Shown here: positions 1 to 7,838 of the stretch, piece by piece | Layout: each line of letters starts with the position of its first letter | How positions within the stretch are numbered: the first letter of the stretch is position 1 | NCBI GenBank assembly: GCA_965262595.1 | Contig: OZ253548.1 | Coordinates: forward strand, 3,286,001-3,350,000 | From: CATQHB01 sp965262595 | Lineage (GTDB): Bacteria > Chloroflexota > Dehalococcoidia > Lucifugimonadales > UBA3495 | Direction of reading: 5' to 3' | Length of the DNA: 64,000 nucleotides | Made by a program: the position numbers and the translations under genes | The notes under the pieces: generated by a model | Databases searched by the model: none | What the model was told of the DNA's origin: nothing | Seen by the model: only the letters and a program-made list of their open reading frames with translations

Positions 1-270
1 CTCTCCGATGCGCTTCAGGGTTTCCTGGTAGTCTTCTTCTAAACCAAGCCAGATATAGGCCCCAATGCCGAGAATCTTCTCCAAGCTTTCCGCGAGTTCA
101 CTATTTATCTCGCGGCTACCCCGAAATACTGCCCTAATGTTGTCCACCGATTCGCCGCAAAGGTCGGCCAGTTCTTCTGCGGATATGCCGCGGAACTCGG
201 TCTCCGCTTGCAGAAAATTACCCGGAGGGCTTGCATAGTTGGAATAGAGCCGGTTGGTTTTGTTTGACAT
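1..270 (-). CDS. HigA-like XRE antitoxin, C-terminus cut by window edge
   Basis: Ninety codons run from an ATG at 270 off the left edge, so the C-terminus is missing. The translation has the HigA/XRE pattern: a PPGNFL entry, an EELADLCGES helix-turn, an INSELAESLEKILG helix and the IWLGLEEDYQE tail typical of HigA antitoxins. Members of this family bind DNA as dimers, repress their own operon and neutralise a RelE-fold mRNA-cleaving toxin. The toxin, if there is one, is not in the window. The gene is divergent from the DUF3800 gene across a 192 bp gap. It could also be a lone XRE regulator. Confidence 0.75.
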   Translation of the reverse strand, partial: MSNKTNRLYSNYASPPGNFLQAETEFRGISAEELADLCGESVDNIRAVFRGSREINSELAESLEKILGIGAYIWLGLEEDYQETLKRIGE

Positions 271-369
271 AGCGTTGCCAGTATGGGGTTTGCCGGCGGG
301 TTTTGCAATGTCCTGTTGCTAATGGGATGGCTGCGTCGCAAGGCACAACTCTAGTTGACTTATTATTTG

Positions 370-398
370 TTGACATTAGTGTATGGTTGGTGTATATT
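370..398 (+). promoter_or_regulatory. Sigma-70-type promoter for the DUF3800 gene
   Basis: TTGACA at 370-375 is followed after exactly 17 bases by TATATT at 393-398. This is an almost perfect housekeeping promoter, 65 bases ahead of the chosen DUF3800 start at 463. The translated stretch between 355 and 462 is therefore leader, not coding. Confidence 0.7.
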
Positions 399-462
399 TG
401 GTACAGCCGATAGGGCCCTTACCGGTTGGTCCGTTGGACTTTGGTTCAGTCGGCTCTTTTTT

Positions 463-1224
463 ATGCATATAGCATACTTGGACGAGTCAGGCACTCATAA
501 AGAAGCTCGCTACTTTGTGGTAGCGAGCCTTGTTGCTTTTGAGCGTAATACTCATCACCTAGCCCGTGAAATGGACCAAATACAAGCCAAGTATTTCCGC
601 GACTGGCCTGACCCCGTATTCTTCCACGCTTCGGCTCTCCGCGCTAAGGAAGGAAGGGTACCCGAGCCTTTCAACCAGCTTTCCCCGGAAGAACGGGCGA
701 ATCTTTTTTCAGATGTGTACCAAGTAATTGCCGATTCCCACGCTCGTATAATTGCTGTTGCCATTGAAAAGGCAGCAATGATGACAGACCCTTACGAACG
801 AGGTTTCGAGCAAATAGTAAGCCGATTTGATATGCTCCTTAGCCGTATCCATCGTGACCTCGGCGAGGACCAGCGCGGCCTTATTATTTTAGCTGAGTCC
901 AGCTATAAAGACAATCTCGAAATGTTGGCACGACGAATCGCTGCTGAGGGACATCGCTGGGGGAACGTACACAACATCGCCGATATTCCATACTTTGCAC
1001 CAGCCAAGAATACCAGGCTCTTGCAATTGGCTGACTTTATATCTAACGCGGTCTTTTCAAATTACGAGACAGGTCACTCCAAGTATTTCAACCAGATTGC
1101 GCCTCGCTTTGACCAGGAAAATGGGCGTATTCACGGTTTGGTGCATATCACCCGAGATAGAGATAGCTGCTTCTGCCCTAGCTGTGTTCAACGCCGCGCT
1201 AATCCAGGCACTGATTTTGTATAG
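463..1224 (+). CDS. DUF3800 domain protein
   Basis: A 253-residue protein begins with the DUF3800 signature IAYLDESG (Asp7, Glu8) and has the second family motif LLQLADFI near the C-terminus. The family has an RNase-H-like fold with conserved acidic residues and often sits near mobile or defence genes; its substrate is not established. I chose the ATG at 463 because the signature follows it directly and the promoter at 370-398 lies upstream, which rules out longer starts. No clear Shine-Dalgarno is visible. A second, altered DUF3800 protein is encoded at 59.1-59.9 kb. Confidence 0.85.
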   Translation: MHIAYLDESGTHKEARYFVVASLVAFERNTHHLAREMDQIQAKYFRDWPDPVFFHASALRAKEGRVPEPFNQLSPEERANLFSDVYQVIADSHARIIAVAIEKAAMMTDPYERGFEQIVSRFDMLLSRIHRDLGEDQRGLIILAESSYKDNLEMLARRIAAEGHRWGNVHNIADIPYFAPAKNTRLLQLADFISNAVFSNYETGHSKYFNQIAPRFDQENGRIHGLVHITRDRDSCFCPSCVQRRANPGTDFV

Positions 1225-1281
1225 TCGCTGACAATACTAGAGCCATCTTTCCAGATAGGAAGATTTATCCAAGACGGGGTT

Positions 1282-2565
1282 CTACCCCCGCCGCGGCTCA
1301 TCCCCCCAGGGCACGTCGGCCAGGTTGCGTTGGCGGCGCAGTTCGTTGATGGTTACTACGCCCCGATCCAGCAACTGCATCTCCCGGCCTACCCGGCTGT
1401 TTTCGTCCTCCTGCATCGCCTCGATGGCGGCCAGGTCAAACTCCAGCTCCAAATCGGGATAGCCCAGCCGGGGCAGCAGCATCCGGTTAAGCTGCTCCTC
1501 CAGAAATCGTAGCTCCGGCACGATGGTGTTGCGCCAGAAGATCCGCTCGGCGGCGTTGACATTGGCGAAGGTGGCTCGCTCCAGGTCCGATAGCAGCGGC
1601 TTGGGCACTCCATAGGCCCGGCTTACCTCCTCCAGACTCCACCGCAGACCGCGGATGAAGTCCATGTCCCGGTGGCTCAACCCCAGTGTCTTGATGTCCC
1701 GTACAAAGTTGGCAATGGCGGGACGGTGGGCGTTCTGTGTTCCACGGTAGCGAGCCTCCCAGCGGCTGTAAAAATCCTCAATCTCGCTATCGGTCATTTG
1801 AGTGTCGGTCAGCAGCACGAAATCGGGTTGGGCCGAGTTGCGCAGAAAGTTGCGGTTGAACCGCATTGCGTCGCTGCCCATATCCACCGACAGCCGCGCC
1901 GGGGCCAGCGGAGACAGGCCGGCGTATTCCTCCAACGGGTTGTAGTAGCGCAGCCAGATTATCTCGTCGGGAGTGTAGGCCACCGGCCCGCCGGTCCGTC
2001 CCCGGTACACAAACCCCCGGATGTGGCGGCGGCGGTCGGGCAGGACGGTAACCCGGTCGGGGCGCAGGGGCCAGATTTCCCGGCGGCCCTCCTCATCCCG
2101 CTCCAGAGACCAAAAGGCCTGCCCCCACAGGTTCAGATAAATCTCCGTGGCCCGCCACAGGTCGCCCCGGGTGTACCAGGGGTTGACCCGGTTGAGCAAT
2201 TGTTGGGCCGGATGAGACGGCTCCACCGGCCGTTTAATTCCTTCCGGATTGCGGCGATAAATCTGGACCGGCGGGCGGCTTACCGCCTCGGCCCGCAACT
2301 TGACGGCGGCATAGACCGATACCGACGTGGCGTAGTAAGCGCCGTATTCCGGGTTGGCCCAGCCGCCGCCGGCTCCGAAAGTCTCTCCCATCGGGTCCAG
2401 GTCTGCCGCTGCCGCCCGGTTGCCCCGCCAAACCACCTCCCCACCGTCATTCCGGCGCAGGCCGGAATCCAGACCCCTAATCCGCTCATCCTGAGCCTGT
2501 CGAACCACCCCCAACCCCACCAGCCCGGCCAGCTTGCCCGGTAAACTACTCCCTTTGATTTTCAT
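1282..2565 (-). CDS. HK97-type phage portal protein
   Basis: A 427-residue protein of the HK97-like portal family, which forms the dodecameric DNA channel at one capsid vertex. The family core starts near residue 67 (NPEYGAYYATSVSVYAAVKLRAE) and continues through WLRYYNPL, the Q-rich stem region and EEVSRAYGVPKPLL. AAAGGAG lies 10 bases ahead of the ATG at 2565, so the start is well supported. The oddity is residues 20-42, which are the translation of two interspersed genomic repeats (2446-2507), not portal sequence. The gene follows terminase after 294 bp holding a MITE-like element. The capsid protease gene, normally next, is 18 kb away. Confidence 0.9.
   Translation of the reverse strand: MKIKGSSLPGKLAGLVGLGVVRQAQDERIRGLDSGLRRNDGGEVVWRGNRAAAADLDPMGETFGAGGGWANPEYGAYYATSVSVYAAVKLRAEAVSRPPVQIYRRNPEGIKRPVEPSHPAQQLLNRVNPWYTRGDLWRATEIYLNLWGQAFWSLERDEEGRREIWPLRPDRVTVLPDRRRHIRGFVYRGRTGGPVAYTPDEIIWLRYYNPLEEYAGLSPLAPARLSVDMGSDAMRFNRNFLRNSAQPDFVLLTDTQMTDSEIEDFYSRWEARYRGTQNAHRPAIANFVRDIKTLGLSHRDMDFIRGLRWSLEEVSRAYGVPKPLLSDLERATFANVNAAERIFWRNTIVPELRFLEEQLNRMLLPRLGYPDLELEFDLAAIEAMQEDENSRVGREMQLLDRGVVTINELRRQRNLADVPWGDEPRRG
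2446..2507. repeat. Two palindromic repeat units inside the portal gene
   Basis: Bases 2446-2472 carry a copy of the GTCATTCCGGCGCAGGCCGG palindrome and 2483-2507 a CCGCTCATCCTGAGC unit. Both families recur in intergenic DNA of this window (22.2, 37.1, 44.1, 46.8, 60.9 and 63.7 kb). Here they are read in frame as portal residues 20-42, with no stop or frameshift. Confidence 0.8.
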
Positions 2566-2588
2566 GCCTATCTATCTCCTTTAATAAC

Positions 2589-2763
2589 AGGACTTACGCA
2601 GTTGAGAAAAACTGTCATTCTGAACGGAGTGAAGAATCTAAAATGCTCCGGTTGAGACGACTTTCAGATAGGAAACATTCTTACCAATTGCGATTTTAGA
2701 TTCCTTCCTGCGGTCGGAATGACATATCATCCGTAGGGTCTCCTATTCAACTGCGTAACTCCT
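2589..2763. repeat. 175 bp nested inverted-repeat (MITE-like) element
   Basis: The ends AGGACTTACGCAGTTGA (2589-2605) and TCAACTGCGTAACTCCT (2747-2763) are inverted repeats matching at 16 of 17 positions. Inside lies a second, longer imperfect inverted repeat starting GTCATTCTGAACGG and ending GGTCGGAATGAC. It fills most of the portal-terminase gap. No clear target duplication is seen and it codes for nothing. Confidence 0.75.
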
Positions 2764-2859
2764 AAATAAAACACAGTGAATCTTTGAGTTCCTCTGCGAC
2801 CCTCTGTGCCTCTTTGTGAACCCCCGCCCAATTCGTAATTCCTAATTCGTAATTCCCAA

Positions 2860-4326
2860 TCACGTCCACAGCCGTGCCCGACTCGCCGGAGCGACGAAGG
2901 CCAGCATCAGCGCATCCGCCTTGTCCGGCGAGGGAATTCCCCGCTGCCGCATCGACTCTTTGCTTTCCATCAAGATACGGCCCTGGCTGTCGTAGCTGTA
3001 ACGCAGGGCGGCCAACTCGCCCATCAACTGCTGGTCCGGAGGGATGCTGATTTCCCCGGCGGCGAACAGGTCGCGCAGCCGCCAATAGCCTTCGGCTCGC
3101 AGGTTGGCGAAGATCTCTTTTTGCCGGGCGGCGTGGCCCACGTTGATGCCGCGTACCCCGTAGCCCTGTTCCCGCAGCCGGTCCACCACTCCGGCGCCGA
3201 TGCCCACCTCGTCAATACAGGTTTGAGACGGCTGAAACTCGCGGATAGCCGCCGCAACCCAGCCGGTCAACTGCATCGTGTCCATACCGTTAAAGGTGCG
3301 AATCTCCTCCACCCGCCGGCCGCGGCGGCGCAGGATTACGCTGTGGTCGGAGCCGAAACGGGCTACATCCACCGCTAATACCACCGCTTCAGACGCCCCG
3401 GTCCCGGAGTCTGAGGACGACTCGCCCGGATCAGGATGGCCCGGATCGGGGTTCCTATTAGCGGTATCCGTTCCGGCTGCCGACGGAGCGGCGAGAGCCG
3501 TGGCGGCTTCCACATCGGACAGCTTGATCAAGGTATCCTCGGCCTGGTCCGGGAACTCGCCCAGCACCCGGGCGCGGTATAACGGGTTGTCTTCGCCCCA
3601 GATCTGGCGCCGCTCCTCCACCCACCGCGCGGTGGTCAGGCCGGGGATAACCGTCTGCCCCGACTCCACGTTGGGGCTGTCCAGGGCGGAGATGGTAATG
3701 CAATGGTAGATCTGCCGTTCCTGGTAAAAGGCCCGCCGGAACACACCCGACGCAGTGGTGGGGTTGCCGATGAGCAGGAGGCGCGGTTCGTCGGCGGTCA
3801 TTACTGCCTCAATGGCCTCATATATCTCATCGCTTACCCCCTCCGCCTCGTCAACCACTATCAGCATATTGGGGCTGTGGAAGCCCTGAAATTGGTCCGC
3901 CGTATCGGCGGAGAGACCCATAGCGTAACGGTCTTCGGCCAACTCCCAGCGGGTGTCCAGCAGTTTGCCGCGAAGCGTGTCCGGCGCGCGGCGGTGCAGA
4001 CTGTGAATCTGCCGCCACAGGATATGCCGCACCTGACGAAAGGTGGGGGCGGTGCTGAGGACGATGGCCGGGTCGTGGCGGTGCAGGAACCAGAGGACGG
4101 CTATCGCGGCGCTGAAACCCTTGCCCAATCCGTTGCCGGACTTGACCGCAACCCGCCGGTGCTCCGGCAGGGCGGCCAGCACCTCTTCCTGCTTGGCCCA
4201 CAAGTCAACGCGCAGCACCTCCCGGGCGAACTCCACCGGAGTCAATGGGGGAGTCGCCGGGGTCAATGCCGTAGCTGGCGGAGAATCGGGAGATTCAGCC
4301 GGGTCTTTGAGCCTGCGTCGTGGCAT
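2860..4326 (-). CDS. Phage terminase large subunit
   Basis: A 488-residue packaging motor. The ATPase domain has a Walker A-like loop SGNGLGKGFS (about 63-72) and a Walker B MLIVVDEAE (about 154-162). The RNase-H-like nuclease domain has acidic residues in VLAVDVARFG (Asp320), CIDEVGIGAG (Asp372/Glu373) and PDKADALML (Asp468, Asp471). A Pro/Ser/Gly-rich insert (about 280-312) separates the two domains. The ATG is 6 bp after the zinc-ribbon gene stop, suggesting coupled translation. Portal follows, as in HK97-like phages. All catalytic positions are intact, so there is no sign of decay. Confidence 0.93.
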   Translation of the reverse strand: MPRRRLKDPAESPDSPPATALTPATPPLTPVEFAREVLRVDLWAKQEEVLAALPEHRRVAVKSGNGLGKGFSAAIAVLWFLHRHDPAIVLSTAPTFRQVRHILWRQIHSLHRRAPDTLRGKLLDTRWELAEDRYAMGLSADTADQFQGFHSPNMLIVVDEAEGVSDEIYEAIEAVMTADEPRLLLIGNPTTASGVFRRAFYQERQIYHCITISALDSPNVESGQTVIPGLTTARWVEERRQIWGEDNPLYRARVLGEFPDQAEDTLIKLSDVEAATALAAPSAAGTDTANRNPDPGHPDPGESSSDSGTGASEAVVLAVDVARFGSDHSVILRRRGRRVEEIRTFNGMDTMQLTGWVAAAIREFQPSQTCIDEVGIGAGVVDRLREQGYGVRGINVGHAARQKEIFANLRAEGYWRLRDLFAAGEISIPPDQQLMGELAALRYSYDSQGRILMESKESMRQRGIPSPDKADALMLAFVAPASRARLWT

Positions 4327-4332
4327 CAGCCC

Positions 4333-4572
4333 TTACCCTCGCCGGCTAGGCCGGCCGGCCCGGCCCGGTCTGGCCGCAGCAGTTTTGTCGTGACCGGCCC
4401 TATCGGGAACATCGGTCTCCGGAGCAGGTCCCCCGGATAATCCGCCGGACTTTGACGGGGTACCCGGACTGAACAGGAACCCGCAGCCCGTGCAGCGAAA
4501 TACCGGGTTGTCCTGGGTACATAACCGCTCCAGTTCAACCAGTCGGACCGACTGACATCGGTGACAATGCAA
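4333..4572 (-). CDS. Small zinc-ribbon protein upstream of terminase
   Basis: A 79-residue protein starting at a TTG at 4572, chosen because AAAGGAGGT lies six bases upstream. It begins MHCHRCQ and has a second pair FRCTGCGFLF, so a two-CxxC zinc ribbon occupies residues 2-32. The rest is a Pro/Gly/Arg-rich tail. It ends 6 bp before terminase. Its place is where a small terminase subunit often lies, but it shows no helix-turn-helix, so a packaging role is only inferred from position. Confidence 0.65.
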   Translation of the reverse strand: MHCHRCQSVRLVELERLCTQDNPVFRCTGCGFLFSPGTPSKSGGLSGGPAPETDVPDRAGHDKTAAARPGRAGRPSRRG

Positions 4573-4604
4573 AGGCCCACCTCCTTTAAGCTCCAAATGA
4601 GAAA

Positions 4605-4631
4605 GACCGACCCAAAATCGTCGGGTCGGTC
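4605..4631 (-). terminator. Leader hairpin ahead of the zinc-ribbon/terminase genes
   Basis: GACCGACCC (4605-4613) and GGGTCGGTC (4623-4631) form a 9 bp stem. Read leftward it is followed by TTTCTC, a weak U-run, and then by the ribosome site of the zinc-ribbon gene 33 bases on. It could act as an attenuator in the leader. It resembles the hairpin ahead of the prohead protease gene. Confidence 0.5.
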
Positions 4632-5040
4632 CTGACCTTATTCAGGCTATCGAAGCGTTATCCCCGGCGTCAATCGGCCCAGCGTCACCGCGTATTCTTT
4701 TTTCTATTCCGGCTCGCTGGGGGCAAGCGAGGATACGGCGGTAAATACGCATCCAGCGTTACCGGTCGAATAGCTTGAAATCCGTAATTGAGGTGCGAAA
4801 GGGGTTGAATGGCCGTGTATGATTTGTCAGGGACATCCGATTATTCCCGTTATTCCTGGAAAACCGCTAAAGGCAAGCCAGTCCTTCGGCAAACTCAGGG
4901 TAAACGGATATATGCCGGAGCGGTAAATTTTGAAAGACCCGGCACAAATTAACCGCAAGTCTTGTCAGTCCGGGAAAAATTGGATAGACTAGGTTATGCT
5001 TCGGCGAGATACAATGGAGGAGGTCTCAAGATAGAGCATT
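4632..5040. other. Intergenic region, no gene seen
   Basis: About 400 bp between the leftward packaging genes and the small rightward gene at 5041. Neither strand gives a convincing short reading frame. Promoters for both directions must lie here, but no near-consensus pair stands out. Confidence 0.5.
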
Positions 5041-5226
5041 ATGTTTGATCAAAAGTCTTTAGAGAGTTTGTTTGACGAGCTTCGGGACGAGTACGAACTG
5101 GAACCGGAATGGGAAGACATTCAGCGGGATGCCCACTTGGCCGTGGCTAGAGTTGACGCCGGACAGCCCATCGGCGACGTTGACGCTCGGGTATCTCCCC
5201 TGGTGGAGAAGCACAATCCCGGTTAG
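5041..5226 (+). CDS. Small acidic protein, unknown function
   Basis: A 61-residue acidic protein rich in Asp/Glu with no recognisable domain. GGAGGAGGT lies about 16 bases ahead of the ATG, farther than usual. It is followed by a strong intrinsic terminator at 5273-5305, so it is a complete single-gene unit, which is the main reason to believe it. It is the only rightward gene between the two phage modules. Confidence 0.55.
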   Translation: MFDQKSLESLFDELRDEYELEPEWEDIQRDAHLAVARVDAGQPIGDVDARVSPLVEKHNPG

Positions 5227-5272
5227 TCCGGGTTAATTACTCCAAAGGTTTTTCAGTTTTTCCGTAGTGAGG

Positions 5273-5305
5273 ACGGGGACGGACTTAATGTCTGTCCCCG
5301 TTTTT
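5273..5305 (+). terminator. Rho-independent terminator
   Basis: An 11 bp stem (ACGGGGACGGA with TCTGTCCCCGT, one G-U pair) with a 7-base loop, followed by TTTTT. It ends the 5041-5226 transcript. Confidence 0.85.
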
Positions 5306-5384
5306 GTGCGCCGCCCGGTTTAGCCACGAATGGATGTGAATAAGCACGAAGGGTTACGTTTGCTTATGACGGATAGTTTAAACC

Positions 5385-5852
5385 CTAAGAAAAGAGATGG
5401 CTAATGTCCTCAACGCCGTCCTCTTCCACCACTTTGTTTGTCAAGATCAGATTGTAACCATTGGTATGATTCTGATACCGTGCCAACATGGGAACTGCGT
5501 CATGTGCTATCTTGATAGCAAGGCGGACGGAATAATCCTCGTTAAACATTACGGCAATTACAAAATCAAACCCGTGTTGTTCGAGCTTTCTTATCGAACT
5601 GAATTGAACTGAATTAGCGATGGAACGTCTCCCCTTGATTTGATACCGAATGCCTTGAAGGTCGATAGCGTCAAATGCTGCTTGAGAGTTCCCTTGAACT
5701 TGCAACCCAAGGCGATTGCACACCAACCACTCCGTATAGTCGCCGATGGGGTTGTTTTCCGTCCTAACGACGCCGCGGCGTCGTAATTCGGCGATGACCG
5801 TACTGTGGGTCTGGAGCAGTCCAACCTCGGACATTGTCCGCAATTCTTTCAT
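5385..5852 (-). CDS. Small PD-(D/E)XK-like nuclease candidate (DUF6998-type)
   Basis: A 155-residue protein starting at the ATG at 5852, supported by AGGTGA five bases upstream; a longer reading to 6053 would run through a membrane-protein gene region. The core GDYTEWLVCNRLGL ... AFDAIDLQGIRYQIKGRR has a Glu, then an Asp, then a QxK, the arrangement of restriction-endonuclease-like folds. Similar short proteins are often annotated DUF6998. No methyltransferase or partner is adjacent. Local base composition is more AT-rich than its neighbours, consistent with transfer. Function is inferred only. Confidence 0.6.
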   Translation of the reverse strand: MKELRTMSEVGLLQTHSTVIAELRRRGVVRTENNPIGDYTEWLVCNRLGLQVQGNSQAAFDAIDLQGIRYQIKGRRSIANSVQFSSIRKLEQHGFDFVIAVMFNEDYSVRLAIKIAHDAVPMLARYQNHTNGYNLILTNKVVEEDGVEDISHLFS

Positions 5853-5953
5853 GGTTATCACCTGCTTGTACGGCTTTCGCCAGACCCGATTCCATCTTCC
5901 AGACCCTTGTGGTTGCCCTGTTACCACCCCGGAATGACGGTGTAGAGCATAAA

Positions 5954-6193
5954 TCACCCGGAGGGCGCCCGACGCTCGTGGTACAGGTAGAACCCAATTA
6001 TGGCTACCGGGATTGCCAGCACTAACAGGCCCAGAATAATTACGATAACCCACGGCTCCAGCGTTATCACGTGGTCCAGCTGCGCCTTAATCCATTCCAG
6101 AAATGCCGGGTCCGGTATTTCATCGTGATGCCCCGCTGCCGACAGCAGCAGATAGGGAAGGGACAATATCCAGGAGAGGCTCAATGTAAACAT
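5954..6193 (-). CDS. Small membrane protein, unknown
   Basis: 79 residues with an N-terminal hydrophobic segment (SLSWILSLPYLLLSAAG) and a second one (WVIVIILGLLVLAIPVAIIGFYLY) ahead of a short basic tail. It may be a two-span protein or an exported protein with one anchor. It lies about 100 bp downstream of the MFS gene on the same strand. No family recognised. Confidence 0.55.
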   Translation of the reverse strand: MFTLSLSWILSLPYLLLSAAGHHDEIPDPAFLEWIKAQLDHVITLEPWVIVIILGLLVLAIPVAIIGFYLYHERRAPSG

Positions 6194-6296
6194 TCAATCC
6201 ACCAAAATACCAGCGGCGCTCCAACCGGCCCGGCAAGCCGCCAAACTGCCGCCCGGACATTACCGGTGGGGCAGCCTGATTATTCTGCGGCTCCGA

Positions 6297-7637
6297 TTAG
6301 TCTCCCGCTGCCGGCACGGTGGCCGCCGGAGCTTGCACCGGCACGGGATTGAAGCGGGAAGAATACTTGCGCTCCTTGATGGAGAATGCGAACAGCGCCG
6401 CCGGGAACAGCAGGGCGCCGGAGATGGCAAAGGGGATGGTATAGGAGCCGGTTAGGTCGAAGAGGTAACCGGCTAGCCAGATGCTGATGCCGCTGCCAAT
6501 GGCGTGAACCAGGAAGGCCACGCCGGAGATGGTACCCAAAGCCCGCACCCCGTAAACGTCGGCAATCAGAGCGGTAGTCAACGGCGCGGTGGCAATCCAG
6601 GAAGTTCCGGCTACTATGGCGAATACTATAAGGGCTGAAGTCCCCAAGCCGAACACCTCCACCCCGACCAGCATCAGGAGGTAGGCGGTGCCTCGCACAA
6701 AGTAAACCAGGGTCAGCATATTCTTGCGGCTGAACTTGTCCGACAGGATGCCCGCCCCAATGCTGCCGGCCACGTTCAACCCCATCATCAAGGCGAAAAT
6801 GAAGGCGGCCGTCTGCGGTTTTATGTCCAGGGAGGCGGCAAAGGGCACAAAGTGGACGGACAGGACGGCGGTGGTGTACCCGCAGGCAAAGTAGGCGATA
6901 GTCATCTGCCAGATGGGCATGGAGCGGAGGGACTGGGCCCAGCGGTCGGTATCCAGTATCCCGCCCAGGCGTCCACTCCCCGAACCCGGGGTCTGCCCCG
7001 GCAACGTGTCTTCTCCGTCCGGGTTCAACTTCATGTCCTTGGGGTCGTCCCGGAGGAACAGGAATGCCAGCGGCACCGAAAGAACCAGGATCAGCGCCCC
7101 GAAAGCAATCCAGGTGATGCGCCAGTTGGTGGCCTGGAGCAGATACATTCCAAAGGGAACCAGCAGCAACCCGCCCGCAGACAGGCCGGCGGCGTTCAGA
7201 CCAACCACGGTCGCCCGCCGTTTTTGGAACCAACGGGACAGCAGGGTGCCGGTGTTGTTCAGCGACATCCCGCTCAATGCCACTGAGGATACAAAGCCGA
7301 AGATAAAGATGAGGAAGAGGTAGTGGAAGGTAAGGCTGAGGGCTACAGTCGAAAGCCCGAATATCGCCAGGCTGGATATTATTACTTTGCGGCCCCCGTA
7401 CCGGTCCAGCAGCTTGCCCATAAAGGGTTGGGTCAGGCCGTTAACCAGGAAGCCCAGGGCCGCCGCAAAAGAGATAGTCCCCCGGCTCCATTCAAACTCC
7501 TCACTCATCGGCAGGACGAAGATTCCGAAGCTGTTGCGCGCTCCGTTGGTAACAAAGGCCAAGAAGATACAAGTGGCTACAATGTACCAGCCATAGTAAA
7601 TAGGCTTGCGCTCAGCGTTTTGGCCCTTAATCTTCAT
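6297..7637 (-). CDS. MFS transporter, monocarboxylate/oxalate-formate antiporter type
   Basis: A 446-residue twelve-span permease. The opening YYGWYIVATCIFLAF and SFGIFVLPMSEEFEWSRG, and the cytoplasmic MGKLLDRYGGRKV loop, are typical of the monocarboxylate/OFA branch of the major facilitator superfamily. It should move a small organic anion across the inner membrane; the substrate is not predictable. I prefer the ATG at 7637 because the additional 34 codons upstream are not family sequence. The adjacent small membrane protein is probably co-transcribed. Confidence 0.85.
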   Translation of the reverse strand: MKIKGQNAERKPIYYGWYIVATCIFLAFVTNGARNSFGIFVLPMSEEFEWSRGTISFAAALGFLVNGLTQPFMGKLLDRYGGRKVIISSLAIFGLSTVALSLTFHYLFLIFIFGFVSSVALSGMSLNNTGTLLSRWFQKRRATVVGLNAAGLSAGGLLLVPFGMYLLQATNWRITWIAFGALILVLSVPLAFLFLRDDPKDMKLNPDGEDTLPGQTPGSGSGRLGGILDTDRWAQSLRSMPIWQMTIAYFACGYTTAVLSVHFVPFAASLDIKPQTAAFIFALMMGLNVAGSIGAGILSDKFSRKNMLTLVYFVRGTAYLLMLVGVEVFGLGTSALIVFAIVAGTSWIATAPLTTALIADVYGVRALGTISGVAFLVHAIGSGISIWLAGYLFDLTGSYTIPFAISGALLFPAALFAFSIKERKYSSRFNPVPVQAPAATVPAAGD

Positions 7638-7838
7638 CAACACCGTCTGAAGTCGGAATATGGCCCAGTATACACCCTGTAGGAGTAAAGAGTAATCCCG
7701 TTGCGCCCCCAGGTCCGGGCTTTGAAGAGTGCGAGGCAAACCTGGTGGTTGTCCCGAGTTGCCGGCTTAAATATTTACCTGGGCCGACCGCAAATCGGGG
7801 CCGACTTTTTTGATTGCCAGGATGGGTTGGACGCCAAC

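Noticed and set aside
355..462. N-terminal extension of the DUF3800 protein
   Set aside because: It overlaps a near-perfect promoter at 370-398 and is not family sequence.
5853..6053. N-terminal extension of the nuclease-like protein
   Set aside because: A good ribosome site supports the ATG at 5852, and the extension overlaps the membrane-protein gene.
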